Assembly (NCBI GenBank): GCA_026390795.1
Contig: JAPLFG010000003.1
Location: 2,170,001-2,234,000 of the forward strand
Length of the DNA stretch: 64,000 nt
Source: Ignavibacteriales bacterium
Lineage (GTDB): Bacteria; Bacteroidota; Ignavibacteria; Ignavibacteriales; Melioribacteraceae
Reading direction: 5' to 3'
The stretch's first letter is position 1. Every line of letters begins with the position of its first letter. The notes under the pieces are model-generated. The model did no database searches and was not told the DNA's origin. It was given only the letters and a program-made list of their open reading frames with translations. This document shows, piece after piece, positions 56,487-64,000 of the stretch. A program made the translations under genes and the position numbers.

Positions 56487-57101
56487 TTGATATCTGAAAA
56501 GCTTCCAAAAGAGAAAGAAAACGCCATAATTGATGCAGCTAGAAAGAGATTTGCACATTACGGCTTTTCAAAAGTGACAATGGAGGAGATTGCTAGTGAT
56601 GTAGAGATGGGCAAGGCTTCACTGTACTATTATTTTCCGACCAAGGAAGATCTTTTCCGTGGAGTAATCTTACAGGAACAAAACGAGCTTAAAAAAAATA
56701 TTGAACGGATACTGGAAAAACAGAAATCTGCGTCGGAAAAACTTCATGAATATGTTGAACAAAGAATGATTTTTTTCAAAGTCTTAATCAACCTCGGTAC
56801 TCTAAGTGTTCACTCTTATTTTGATATCAAATCGGTCTTTAAAAAATTGTTTTTGGATTTTGAAAAGGTCGAGCTGGATTTAATTAAAAAAATTATTGAT
56901 GAAGGAAAGTTGAAAAATGAATTCAATTCCGGCTTACCTGAAGATGCCGCATTAATCTTTCTGCATGTATTGCAAGGGCTGAGATGCCGGGTTCTTCGTT
57001 GGGCGAAGGGGCAGAGTCTTGATGATGAGACACATATAAATTTGCAGAAAGAAATGAAAGCTGCGACTGATTTTTTTATTTATGGTATTGAGAAAAAGTA
57101 A
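56487..57101 (+). CDS. TetR-family transcriptional regulator of an efflux operon
   Basis: 204 residues. The TTG start at 56487 has GAGAGGA ending 6 nt upstream; the ATG within that site is out of frame. HTH (about 10-55): AIIDAARKRFAHYGFSKVTMEEIASDVEMGKASLYYYFPTK. The C-terminal part is helical, a ligand and dimerisation domain. It is followed 29 bp later by the HlyD-type gene, so it probably represses this drug-efflux operon. Confidence 0.92.
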   Translation: MISEKLPKEKENAIIDAARKRFAHYGFSKVTMEEIASDVEMGKASLYYYFPTKEDLFRGVILQEQNELKKNIERILEKQKSASEKLHEYVEQRMIFFKVLINLGTLSVHSYFDIKSVFKKLFLDFEKVELDLIKKIIDEGKLKNEFNSGLPEDAALIFLHVLQGLRCRVLRWAKGQSLDDETHINLQKEMKAATDFFIYGIEKK

Positions 57102-57130
57102 CCAAAAAAATATTTATAAAGGGAATATAA

Positions 57131-58123
57131 ATGGCACAAAGCGAAGATCTAAAAGATAAAATTAAGTTGGAATCAAAAGAAGCCCTTCTTGACAATGAAA
57201 AAGATGAAAGCATAGATGACGTTCCATTGTTTAAGAAGAAACGTATGATTATTCCTCTTCTTCTCTTGTTAACTGCCGCTGCGGTTGGCGGATATTTTTG
57301 GTATATGAATATGCAAGATTTCGTTTCTACAGACGATGCCTATGTAGCTGCTAACAGTTTATCAATAAGTACCAAAATGCTTGGAAGAATTAATTTTCTT
57401 GGGACAGATGAAGGCGATACTGTAAAGACCGGACAGGTTCTTGTAAAGCTGGATGACGGTGATTTCCGCGCGCAGGAAGTATCGGCAAAAGCCGGATTGG
57501 GACTGGTAAAGAATAACATACCACTCGCTCAAGTAAATTTAAACCGTGCTCAAAATGATTTTAACCGCGGCGAAACCGAATATAAAAGCAAAATAATTAC
57601 TAAAGAACAATACGATCATTTGTATGGTGCATTCGAAGCGGCGAAAGCAGAATTTAACATTGAACTTTCAAAAATTCCAAGCGCTAAAAGCCAAATCGGT
57701 GTAATTGAATCTCAATTAAGCAACACAATAATTAAATCTCCAATGGAAGGTGTTGTAGCAAAGCGTTGGGTGCTTACTGGAGATGTAGTTCAGCCCGGTC
57801 AACCAATATTTACAATCTATGATTTAAAAAATTTATGGATTACCGCAAATCTTGAAGAGACAAAGCTTACGCATATTCGGGTGGGTGAACCGGTAGAAAT
57901 TGATGTCGATGCTTATCCGGATGTAAAATTTTACGGTAAAGTTATTGACATTGGAAATTATACTGCATCTGAGTTTTCTTTAATTCCTCCAAACAATGCT
58001 TCTGGAAATTTTACAAAAGTTACACAGCGAGTTCCTGTAAAAATTTCAATTGACATTGCTAATGAAAATAAAACTGTATTAAGACCTGGTATGTCTGTGG
58101 AAGTATCTGTGAAAGTGAAATAA
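57131..58123 (+). CDS. Membrane fusion protein (EmrA/HlyD family)
   Basis: 330 residues: a cytoplasmic tail (1-35), one TM helix (about 37-57, IPLLLLLTAAAVGGYFWYM), a biotinyl-lipoyl-like domain (TDDAYVAANSLSISTK, DEGDTVKTGQVLVKLDDGD), a helical hairpin, the returning lipoyl half (TIIKSPMEGVVAKRW) and a beta-barrel. It bridges the inner-membrane pump encoded 3 bp downstream to a TolC channel encoded 1.7 kb away. Confidence 0.93.
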   Translation: MAQSEDLKDKIKLESKEALLDNEKDESIDDVPLFKKKRMIIPLLLLLTAAAVGGYFWYMNMQDFVSTDDAYVAANSLSISTKMLGRINFLGTDEGDTVKTGQVLVKLDDGDFRAQEVSAKAGLGLVKNNIPLAQVNLNRAQNDFNRGETEYKSKIITKEQYDHLYGAFEAAKAEFNIELSKIPSAKSQIGVIESQLSNTIIKSPMEGVVAKRWVLTGDVVQPGQPIFTIYDLKNLWITANLEETKLTHIRVGEPVEIDVDAYPDVKFYGKVIDIGNYTASEFSLIPPNNASGNFTKVTQRVPVKISIDIANENKTVLRPGMSVEVSVKVK

Positions 58124-58126
58124 CAA

Positions 58127-59749
58127 ATGTTTAATTCCAAAAGAAAATCAATTCGCGGTGCAGCTATAAACCAAATCTCTTCGCTTCACCATGAGCACAC
58201 TTCATATAAATGGTGGGTTCTGGCAAATGTAATGATCGGTACATTTATGGCTGTACTTGATGCAACCATAGTTGATGTATCGCTTGCAAAAATAATGGCG
58301 ACATTCGGAATTGGTGTTGATACTGTAAAATGGGTTGCAACTTCTTATCTCCTTGTTTTTGCAATTATGCTTCCGACTTCAGGCTGGATTGCCGACCATT
58401 TCGGCTATAAAAAAACTTATGCATCAGCACTCGGTCTTTTTACAATTGGTTCGCTTCTCTGTTCGTTAGCATGGAATGAATCGGCTCTTATAGTATTCCG
58501 TGTAATTCAAGGGGCTGGCGCAGGATTAATGATGCCGGTAGGGATGGCAATAGTTATGAGAGAATTTCCGCCGGAACGTCGAGGCGTCGCAATCGGGTTT
58601 TGGACAATTGCCGCAGCCGCGTCCGTTTCGCTTGGTCCGACGCTCGGCGGCTACTTGATCGATAATTTTGCATGGCATGCAATTTTTGATGTGAATGTTC
58701 CGGTCGGAATTGTAGGAGTTTTTGCGACACTGGTTATCCAACGGGAATATAAAACTTCCGCTACTCGCTCTTTTGATTTTATTGGCTTCATATCAATGGC
58801 AGTATTTCTAAGCGCTCTTCTAATTGCTTTATCGGACGGTAATTCAGAATGGAATACCGGCGGATGGACCTCACCCTTCATAGTTACATGTTTCGCAATT
58901 TCATTAATTGCATTCGTTGTCTTTATGATTACCGAATTAAATGTACGACATCCTCTGATAGATCTCAGTCTGCTAAAGAATTTTAATTTCGCAATGGCGA
59001 ATATTATATTGTTCATTTTTGGAATGGGAATGTTTGGAAGTACTTTTCTTCTTCCTCTTTATTTGCAGAACGGGCTCGGATATACTGCTTTCCAGGCAGG
59101 CTCTCTCTTTTTGCCGATTGGATTTTTGCAAGCAGTAATGTCGCCGATAGCCGGAAACTTTGCAGATAGAATTAATCCCAAAATTCCAGCGTTAATTGGA
59201 ATTGTTCTTTTGGCAGCAAGTCTTTTTTTAAACCATTTTCTTTCTTTGTTTTCAGAAACATCTTCAATAATGATTTCTCTTTATCTGCGTGGATTGGCAA
59301 TGGGGTGGGTATTTACACCGCTAAGCACTATTGCGCTATCAGGAATCCCGAGGGAACGCATGGCACAGGCCTCGGGGCTCTTTAACGTGTTAAGACAAGT
59401 AGGCGGAAGCTTCGGAGTTGCTCTTATGGGGACTCTTTTAACTGATAGAACAATTTTTCATATAACCTCATACGGACAAGCAGTAAATCAATATGCTCCT
59501 GCAACAAAAAATATCGTTTCGGAATTAACAAGATACGCACAACATGCTGTAGGTGGAACTAATGCAGTATCTGCGATGAGGGCGAATGCATTAGTAGCAT
59601 ATCATTTGAGCCAGCAGGCTTTTGTCTCTGCGGTTGATGATGATTTTTTTATAGCCGCATTGATTACAATTCTCTGTGTCGTTCCGATTTTGTTTTTACG
59701 CTATAAGAAGAAAAAAGGACCTGCTCAAAAAATTGTGACTATGGATTGA
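58127..59749 (+). CDS. MFS efflux transporter, DHA2 family (EmrB/QacA type)
   Basis: 540 residues with 14 predicted membrane helices. Family motifs: VLDATIVDVSLAKI (motif in TM1), SGWIADHFGYKK (loop 2-3, motif A), RVIQGAGAGLMMPVGMAI (TM4, motif B) and GPTLGGYL (motif C). Proton-coupled drug exporter working with the adjacent EmrA-like and TolC-like proteins across both membranes. Confidence 0.93.
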   Translation: MFNSKRKSIRGAAINQISSLHHEHTSYKWWVLANVMIGTFMAVLDATIVDVSLAKIMATFGIGVDTVKWVATSYLLVFAIMLPTSGWIADHFGYKKTYASALGLFTIGSLLCSLAWNESALIVFRVIQGAGAGLMMPVGMAIVMREFPPERRGVAIGFWTIAAAASVSLGPTLGGYLIDNFAWHAIFDVNVPVGIVGVFATLVIQREYKTSATRSFDFIGFISMAVFLSALLIALSDGNSEWNTGGWTSPFIVTCFAISLIAFVVFMITELNVRHPLIDLSLLKNFNFAMANIILFIFGMGMFGSTFLLPLYLQNGLGYTAFQAGSLFLPIGFLQAVMSPIAGNFADRINPKIPALIGIVLLAASLFLNHFLSLFSETSSIMISLYLRGLAMGWVFTPLSTIALSGIPRERMAQASGLFNVLRQVGGSFGVALMGTLLTDRTIFHITSYGQAVNQYAPATKNIVSELTRYAQHAVGGTNAVSAMRANALVAYHLSQQAFVSAVDDDFFIAALITILCVVPILFLRYKKKKGPAQKIVTMD

Positions 59750-59837
59750 AGAAAGTTATCATTCCGTTTTTGAAACAATATTGAAAACGAAATCAGCAAG
59801 AAATGAAATACTTAATTAAAAAAATTACGGATCAACA

Positions 59838-61157
59838 ATGAAAAAATATTTAAAATATATTTTTGCGGCATCGCTCTGCCTTATCAATTCGCTTACATCA
59901 GCACAAAGCATGGAGAATAATGCTCTATCTCTAAAGGATATAATAAAACTTACAATCGGAAATCATCCTCTAATCAAACAAAAAGAAGCAGAGCTGCATG
60001 CAGCACAGTTCCGCGTTGATCAACAAAAAAGTTTTTATTTACCGGATGTAACAGCGGAGGCAGTTTATACCCGGATTGGTCCAATTCCGGCTTTTGCTCT
60101 AGGAGGAGAAAATTTAGAATTGGCGCCTGCGAACAATTACAATGTCGGTGTATTTGTTCATCAAACTCTTTATGATTTCGACAAGCGGGATTCGCAAGTT
60201 GAGTATGCTAAGTCATTTCTAAGTTCAATCAAAAATAATGAGGATTTGATAAAGAATGATCTGGCTAATCAAGCCGTTAGAGTTTTCTACGGAATTTTGT
60301 TTCTGCAAAAAAGCATTGCTGTTAAAGACACACAGTATGTCGCGCTTCAAGAACATTTGAAAGTAACCGAATTGAGAATTAAAAACGGCACCGCAACAGA
60401 TTATGACGAACTGAGTACTAAAACACGTATGGTTGAAATCAAGAATGAAAAAATTGATTTACAAAACGAAAAGAACAAACAAGAACTTTATCTTAAAGAA
60501 TTGATAGGTATGGATAGAAGTAAAGAAATACTCATTTCAGGCTATCTTGATCTTCCAAAGTACATCTTAAATGATGATTCGCTTCTTACAGCGGCTTATA
60601 GTCAGAGAGTAGAGTTGAAACTCGCTTCGAGTGAACGCAACACCGCGAACCTTCAAAAAGAAATGGTTAGTCAAACTGATAAACCGGTAGTGAAGGCAGA
60701 TTTAGGCTATGGATTTAAAAACGGATTCGAACCTAATATTGAAGTAATGAGAGGGAATTGGTTTGCGGGTGTCTCTCTCAATGTCCCGATTTTCAACGGG
60801 AACCTTACAGAAAATAAAATTAATGAAGCTGATGCCGCAATAGATGCCGTTGATCAAAAAATCAAACAGGTCAAAGAATCAATATCAACTGACGTTTACC
60901 AGTCAGAAAGCGATTTGAAATCAAATGTAGAGAGAATGAACTCTACACAAGAACAGATTAATTATGCTCGCAGCTCACTTGAACGCGCGAAGCTTCAATA
61001 CGAAAAAGGTGCCGGAACAAACCTCGAAGTGCTGGATTCAGAGACCGCATTAACACAAGCCCGTCTGCTCAACATTCAGGCAGAGTATAAGAGTATAATA
61101 AGTTATTATTCTCTTCACAGAGCAATAGGCGATTTAAGAACTATAACCAGCCTGTAA
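59838..61157 (+). CDS. TolC-family outer-membrane efflux protein
   Basis: 439 residues, signal peptide to SAQS. Two outer-membrane-efflux-protein repeats: LSLKDIIKLTIGNHPLI (about 34-), FVHQTLYDFDKRDSQV, then FAGVSLNVPIFNGNLTENKI and YEKGAGTNLEVLDSETALTQA. Forms the exit duct of the tripartite pump. Last gene of the TetR-HlyD-MFS-TolC operon. Confidence 0.93.
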   Translation: MKKYLKYIFAASLCLINSLTSAQSMENNALSLKDIIKLTIGNHPLIKQKEAELHAAQFRVDQQKSFYLPDVTAEAVYTRIGPIPAFALGGENLELAPANNYNVGVFVHQTLYDFDKRDSQVEYAKSFLSSIKNNEDLIKNDLANQAVRVFYGILFLQKSIAVKDTQYVALQEHLKVTELRIKNGTATDYDELSTKTRMVEIKNEKIDLQNEKNKQELYLKELIGMDRSKEILISGYLDLPKYILNDDSLLTAAYSQRVELKLASSERNTANLQKEMVSQTDKPVVKADLGYGFKNGFEPNIEVMRGNWFAGVSLNVPIFNGNLTENKINEADAAIDAVDQKIKQVKESISTDVYQSESDLKSNVERMNSTQEQINYARSSLERAKLQYEKGAGTNLEVLDSETALTQARLLNIQAEYKSIISYYSLHRAIGDLRTITSL

Positions 61158-61160
61158 AGA

Positions 61161-61191
61161 AATCATTATCGTAGTCAAATGATTATCTTTT
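61161..61191 (+). terminator. Weak hairpin after the efflux operon
   Basis: AATCATT (61161-61167) pairs with AATGATT (61178-61184), followed by ATCTTTT. AT-only stem, so weak. Confidence 0.35.
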
Positions 61192-61418
61192 CAAAGGTTT
61201 TACGAAGGGTAGATAGATCAATTTATCTTGACATGTGATATTAACGACTTATATCTTTTTGAGATGGTGAAAAATTAAGCTAATTTTACAACGTAATTAT
61301 TTGTAATGCTTCAGTGACATACCTTGTTTGTAATTCTTTATAAGATATTCATTCATCTCTCTGCTGATCCAAAACATAATAAATTTTTAACAAAACGATT
61401 TAGAAGGAAAATGAATTA

Positions 61419-62705
61419 ATGTCATTCGAAAAAATCAATCTTATTAAACCAATTCAAAAAGCTTTAGCAGAAGAAGGCTATACAATTCCCACGCCTATTC
61501 AGAAACAGGCAATCCCGGTTATACTTGAAAGGAAAGATCTGCTTGGTTGTGCTCAAACAGGAACTGGCAAGACAGCCGCATTTGCTGTTCCAATTCTACA
61601 AATTCTTTATAATGAAAAAATTGAGGGCGAAAAGAAAAGAACTATCCATTCTTTAATTGTAACTCCAACAAGAGAACTTGCAATTCAAATTGGAGACAGT
61701 TTTTCCGCATACGGTAAACATACCGGACTAAAAAATGTAGTTGTCTTTGGCGGTGTTCCGCAAAAAGCACAAACGGATAAATTGAAAGCTGGAGTTGATA
61801 TTTTGATCGCTACTCCGGGAAGACTTCTTGATCTGATGAACCAAAATTATATTAGTCTTCAACACATTAAATTATTTGTTCTTGATGAAGCCGACCGCAT
61901 GCTTGATATGGGGTTTATAAATGATGTAAAAAAAATAATTTCGAAGTTGCCGTCTAAAAGACAATCATTGTTTTTCTCTGCGACAATGCCACCGGAAATT
62001 GTAAAACTTGCAAATACAATCTTGCACAATCCTGTTAAAATAGTAGTAACCCCGGAATCACCAACAGTGGAAGCAATTCAGCAAGGAATCTACTATGTAG
62101 CAAAGGCCAATAAGAAAGCTCTGCTTATTCATCTGTTGAAAGATCCGTCCATTGCATCGGCTCTTGTATTCACCCGAACTAAACATGGGGCTGATAACGT
62201 GGCCAAAGTTTTGAATAATGCGAAGATACAAGCGGAGGCTATTCATGGTGATAAAGCACAAAACGCACGTCAGCGAGCGTTGAACAATTTTAAGACTAAG
62301 CAGACAAGAGTTTTGGTAGCAACAGATATTGCAGCGCGAGGAATTGATATAGACGAACTTTCGCATGTAATAAATTTTGAAATTCCAAATATTCCGGAAA
62401 CTTATATCCATCGAATTGGACGAACCGGGAGAGCGGGATTAGGCGGAGTAGCCCTTTCACTTTGCGATTCGGAAGAAAGAGCATACCTTAGAGAAATAAA
62501 CAAACTTATTTCAAAACCAATACCGGTTATTGAAAATCATCCATACGTTCTTACGGAGTGGGTTTGGGAAAATCCAAAACAGTTAGTTGATAAAACTGAT
62601 CACGCAAGATCAAAAACAAAAAAGATTTTCGGCGCTTCGGCTTCAAAACCAAAACGAACCAGAAGAAAAGAAAGCAAAGTTTGGAATAATAGAGGAAGAG
62701 GTTGA
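61419..62705 (+). CDS. rhlE: DEAD-box ATP-dependent RNA helicase (RhlE-like)
   Basis: 428 residues with a complete DEAD-box motif set: F...[11 protein letters not shown] (Q), AQTGTGKT (I), PTRELAIQ (Ia), TPGR (Ib), VLDEADRML (II), SATMP (III), ARGIDIDEL (V), [10 protein letters not shown] (VI). A basic tail (about 395-428, [11 protein letters not shown]) probably binds RNA. Likely acts in ribosome assembly or cold adaptation. A two-codon ATG-AAT-TAA lies between its AGAAGGA site and the start, probably chance. YwbE is encoded 3 bp downstream. Confidence 0.95.
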   Translation: MSFEKINLIKPIQKALAEEGYTIPTPIQKQAIPVILERKDLLGCAQTGTGKTAAFAVPILQILYNEKIEGEKKRTIHSLIVTPTRELAIQIGDSFSAYGKHTGLKNVVVFGGVPQKAQTDKLKAGVDILIATPGRLLDLMNQNYISLQHIKLFVLDEADRMLDMGFINDVKKIISKLPSKRQSLFFSATMPPEIVKLANTILHNPVKIVVTPESPTVEAIQQGIYYVAKANKKALLIHLLKDPSIASALVFTRTKHGADNVAKVLNNAKIQAEAIHGDKAQNARQRALNNFKTKQTRVLVATDIAARGIDIDELSHVINFEIPNIPETYIHRIGRTGRAGLGGVALSLCDSEERAYLREINKLISKPIPVIENHPYVLTEWVWENPKQLVDKTDHARSKTKKIFGASASKPKRTRRKESKVWNNRGRG

Positions 62706-62708
62706 TTC

Positions 62709-62903
62709 TTGGAATCAAGAAGCCGTCAGAATATTAAGAAAGGTTTGCATGTAGCCATCGTACTTAAATCAGATCAGCGGAGTCAAAAACTAACGGAAGG
62801 CTTTGTGAAAGATATTCTTACAAATTCTTCCAACCATCCTCATGGAATTAAAGTGCGCCTTGAAACCGGTGAAGTCGGACGCGTACAAAAAATAATTGAG
62901 TAG
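62709..62903 (+). CDS. ywbE: YwbE family protein
   Basis: 64 residues matching the small YwbE/DUF2196 family along its whole length: RQNIKKGLHVAIVLKSDQRS, KDILTNSSNHPHGIKVRLE, GEVGRVQKI. The TTG start at 62709 has AGAGG 8 nt upstream, and no earlier ATG is in frame. Probably co-translated with the helicase (3-bp gap). Function unknown; the KOW-like fold suggests an RNA-related role. Confidence 0.9.
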   Translation: MESRSRQNIKKGLHVAIVLKSDQRSQKLTEGFVKDILTNSSNHPHGIKVRLETGEVGRVQKIIE

Positions 62904-62939
62904 TACGCATTTAATTCATTACCGGCTTGTCAACAAAAA

Positions 62940-63020
62940 TTAGAGATCGATTGCAGAAGAATGATACAACTCAAGACGCTGCTTATTTATTCCCGCATCA
63001 TTTAAGTATTCATCAAATGT
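62940..63020 (-). pseudogene. Detached 3' end of an ABC-F ATPase gene
   Basis: Encodes TFDEYLNDAGINKQRLELYH and SSAIDL then a stop, matching the last 27 codons of the ABC-F gene at 63657-63737 without gaps (about 81 percent identity, many changes silent). No upstream body is present. It lies just beyond the end of the 4-TM protein gene. Confidence 0.85.
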
Positions 63021-63023
63021 CTT

Positions 63024-63521
63024 TCACCCATATATTTTATTCTCCTCATTATTTTTTTGATAGACTGCTTTAACGAGTAACTGCTTTACATACATTCCAA
63101 GAAAAGAACCGGCTACAAGAATCACAGCTACTGTAGTCGATAAAAAGTTTTCCCAATCGGCAGCATTTGCATGAAGATTTGTATTAAGTAATACTGTCTC
63201 GAATGTTAAAAATACCAGATTAGTAGCTACAGCGAAAGATAGTAAGGACATGTATGAATGTGCTACTTTTGGTGAATAGGTTTTTAGACCATACCAGGCT
63301 ATGTAAGCATTGAAAAGTAATAGCGGCACTTCGTAAAGATGAAAAATAATATTGCACCATAATTGATCTCTGCAGCCATCGCATAATGTCCACGGATGAC
63401 CCATGAGATAAGGAATGTGTGTTACAATTGCTCCGTACAAAACTACTATGACTGTTATCCATGAATATATTTTTACCCAACGGGCTGCTTTTAGCCATTG
63501 TGGATTTAATTTATTTTCCAT
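63024..63521 (-). CDS. Small membrane protein with four hydrophobic helices
   Basis: About 165 residues beginning MENKLNPQWLKAARW. ATG at 63521 has GGAG 9 nt upstream; the longer TTG start overlaps that site. Four predicted helices (WITVIVVLYGAIVTHIPYLM, EVPLLLFNAYIAWYGL, LLSFAVATNLVFLTFETVLL, TTVAVILVAGSFLGMYV). Two cysteines in LCDGCRDQLWC could form a redox or metal site. Not recognised. Bracketed by the two ABC-F 3' ends. Confidence 0.75.
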   Translation of the reverse strand: MENKLNPQWLKAARWVKIYSWITVIVVLYGAIVTHIPYLMGHPWTLCDGCRDQLWCNIIFHLYEVPLLLFNAYIAWYGLKTYSPKVAHSYMSLLSFAVATNLVFLTFETVLLNTNLHANAADWENFLSTTVAVILVAGSFLGMYVKQLLVKAVYQKNNEENKIYG

Positions 63522-63656
63522 CAGATTTTTCTCCAAAAATAATTATTGAAACAATCTGTTTGTTAATGAAAATTGGTGGAGGATCAGAAAAGGAAATAAT
63601 AAGAGACTTGATTCATATCGAATATACAGTAATTATTATTTGTATATCAATTAAAA

Positions 63657-64000
63657 TTATAAATCTATCGCTGAGGCATGGTACAGTTCAAGATGCAGCT
63701 TCTTTATTCCGGCATCATTTAAGTATTCGTCAAATGTCATTCGTTTATCAATAATTCCCGAAGGTATAATTTCTATTATTCTTGTTGCAATTGTATGAAC
63801 GAACTGATGATCGTGAGAACTAAAAAGTACGGTTCCGGTAAAATCGATTAGACTGTTATTAAGCGCTGAGATTGCTTCCAAATCAAGGTGATTCGTCGGT
63901 CCGTCAAGGATCAGAACGTTCGCACCGGTTAACATCATCTTTGCAAACAAACAACGCACTCGTTCTCCGCCGGAAAGTACACTAGCTTTCTTCAAAGTTT
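63657..64000 (-). CDS. ABC-F family ATPase, C-terminal part (gene continues beyond the window)
   Basis: The last about 114 residues of a translation-associated ABC-F protein, cut by the window edge. The ABC signature LSGGERVR and the Walker B/D-loop region LILDGPTNHLDLEAI are visible, followed by the switch FSSHDHQFVHTIATRIIEI. The usual catalytic Glu after Walker B Asp (DEP) reads DGP here. The C-terminal 27 codons are duplicated at 62940-63020. Nothing else is present in 63538-63656 that I can support. Confidence 0.9.
   Translation of the reverse strand, partial: TLKKASVLSGGERVRCLFAKMMLTGANVLILDGPTNHLDLEAISALNNSLIDFTGTVLFSSHDHQFVHTIATRIIEIIPSGIIDKRMTFDEYLNDAGIKKLHLELYHASAIDL

Noticed and set aside
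61411-61419. Two-codon upstream ORF (ATG-AAT-TAA) before the helicase as a regulatory leader
   Set aside because: Too short and too close to the Shine-Dalgarno (2 nt) to be initiated; probably chance.
1-64000. tRNA, rRNA or CRISPR arrays
   Set aside because: No cloverleaf-like segment, rRNA-like stretch or regularly spaced short repeats were noticed on reading.

Overview
The window is a contiguous piece of an AT-rich bacterial chromosome, most like Ignavibacteria/Melioribacter-type bacteria of the Bacteroidota-Chlorobiota group. The evidence is two secreted proteins ending in type IX secretion (T9SS) C-terminal sorting domains of the NYPNPFNP type, a TonB-dependent receptor with a carboxypeptidase-regulatory-like N-terminus, FISUMP and WG-repeat lipoproteins, LytTR/propeller two-component signalling, and a TTG start with a good Shine-Dalgarno here and there. 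I saw no rRNA, tRNA, CRISPR array or intact insertion sequence.

Layout. 0.3-6.4 kb: two secreted metallopeptidases (M16; an M1-like + M28 + PDZ fusion). 6.5-8.2 kb (minus): a corrinoid protein and a UroD-family methyltransferase in a 10-nt overlapping pair. 8.3-36 kb (all plus): a large polysaccharide-utilisation region. It holds NagA, a toroidal lyase-like protein, a TonB receptor of the TonB-Xanth-Caul type without any SusD, a T9SS beta-helix protein and a GntR/LacI-type regulator. It continues with a beta-glucuronidase, a phosphoesterase, a sodium symporter, an (alpha/alpha) barrel enzyme, a second beta-helix protein and an Nramp-like transporter lacking the metal-binding motifs. It ends with a TIM-barrel sugar isomerase, a GH20-like hexosaminidase, a GH88/GH105 unsaturated uronyl hydrolase, NagB, a PL22-type oligogalacturonate lyase and a GH28 enzyme. 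Together these point to a glycan containing both uronic acid and N-acetylhexosamine: lyases and hydrolases cut it outside or in the periplasm, symporters import the products, and NagA/NagB feed the amino sugar to fructose-6-phosphate.

36-43.6 kb: two signalling operons (a small protein, an HDOD protein and a PAS kinase; then a LytTR regulator and a propeller kinase). 43.6-47.5 kb: a small accessory island of secreted or lipoprotein genes, bracketed by about 75-bp imperfect direct repeats made of the kinase 3' end plus downstream DNA. A second, smaller 3'-end duplication lies inside it. 47.5-50.7 kb: a large T9SS-exported Ig-repeat adhesin. 50.7-55.9 kb (minus): a sodium symporter, a previously easy-to-miss 48-aa membrane microprotein, a PIG-L deacetylase-like protein and a DUF2911 protein. 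55.9-56.5 kb: a cluster of REP-like palindromes. 56.5-61.2 kb: a TetR-regulated EmrAB-TolC-type efflux operon. 61.4-64 kb: a DEAD-box helicase, YwbE, a 4-TM membrane protein, and the 3' end of an ABC-F ATPase that is also duplicated on the far side of the 4-TM gene.

The most unusual signals are (i) the SusD-less hybrid uronate/HexNAc locus with an Nramp-fold transporter stripped of its metal site and (ii) three separate places where a small gene or gene group is bracketed by diverged copies of a neighbouring gene's 3' end, as if genes were acquired by recombination anchored in gene ends.
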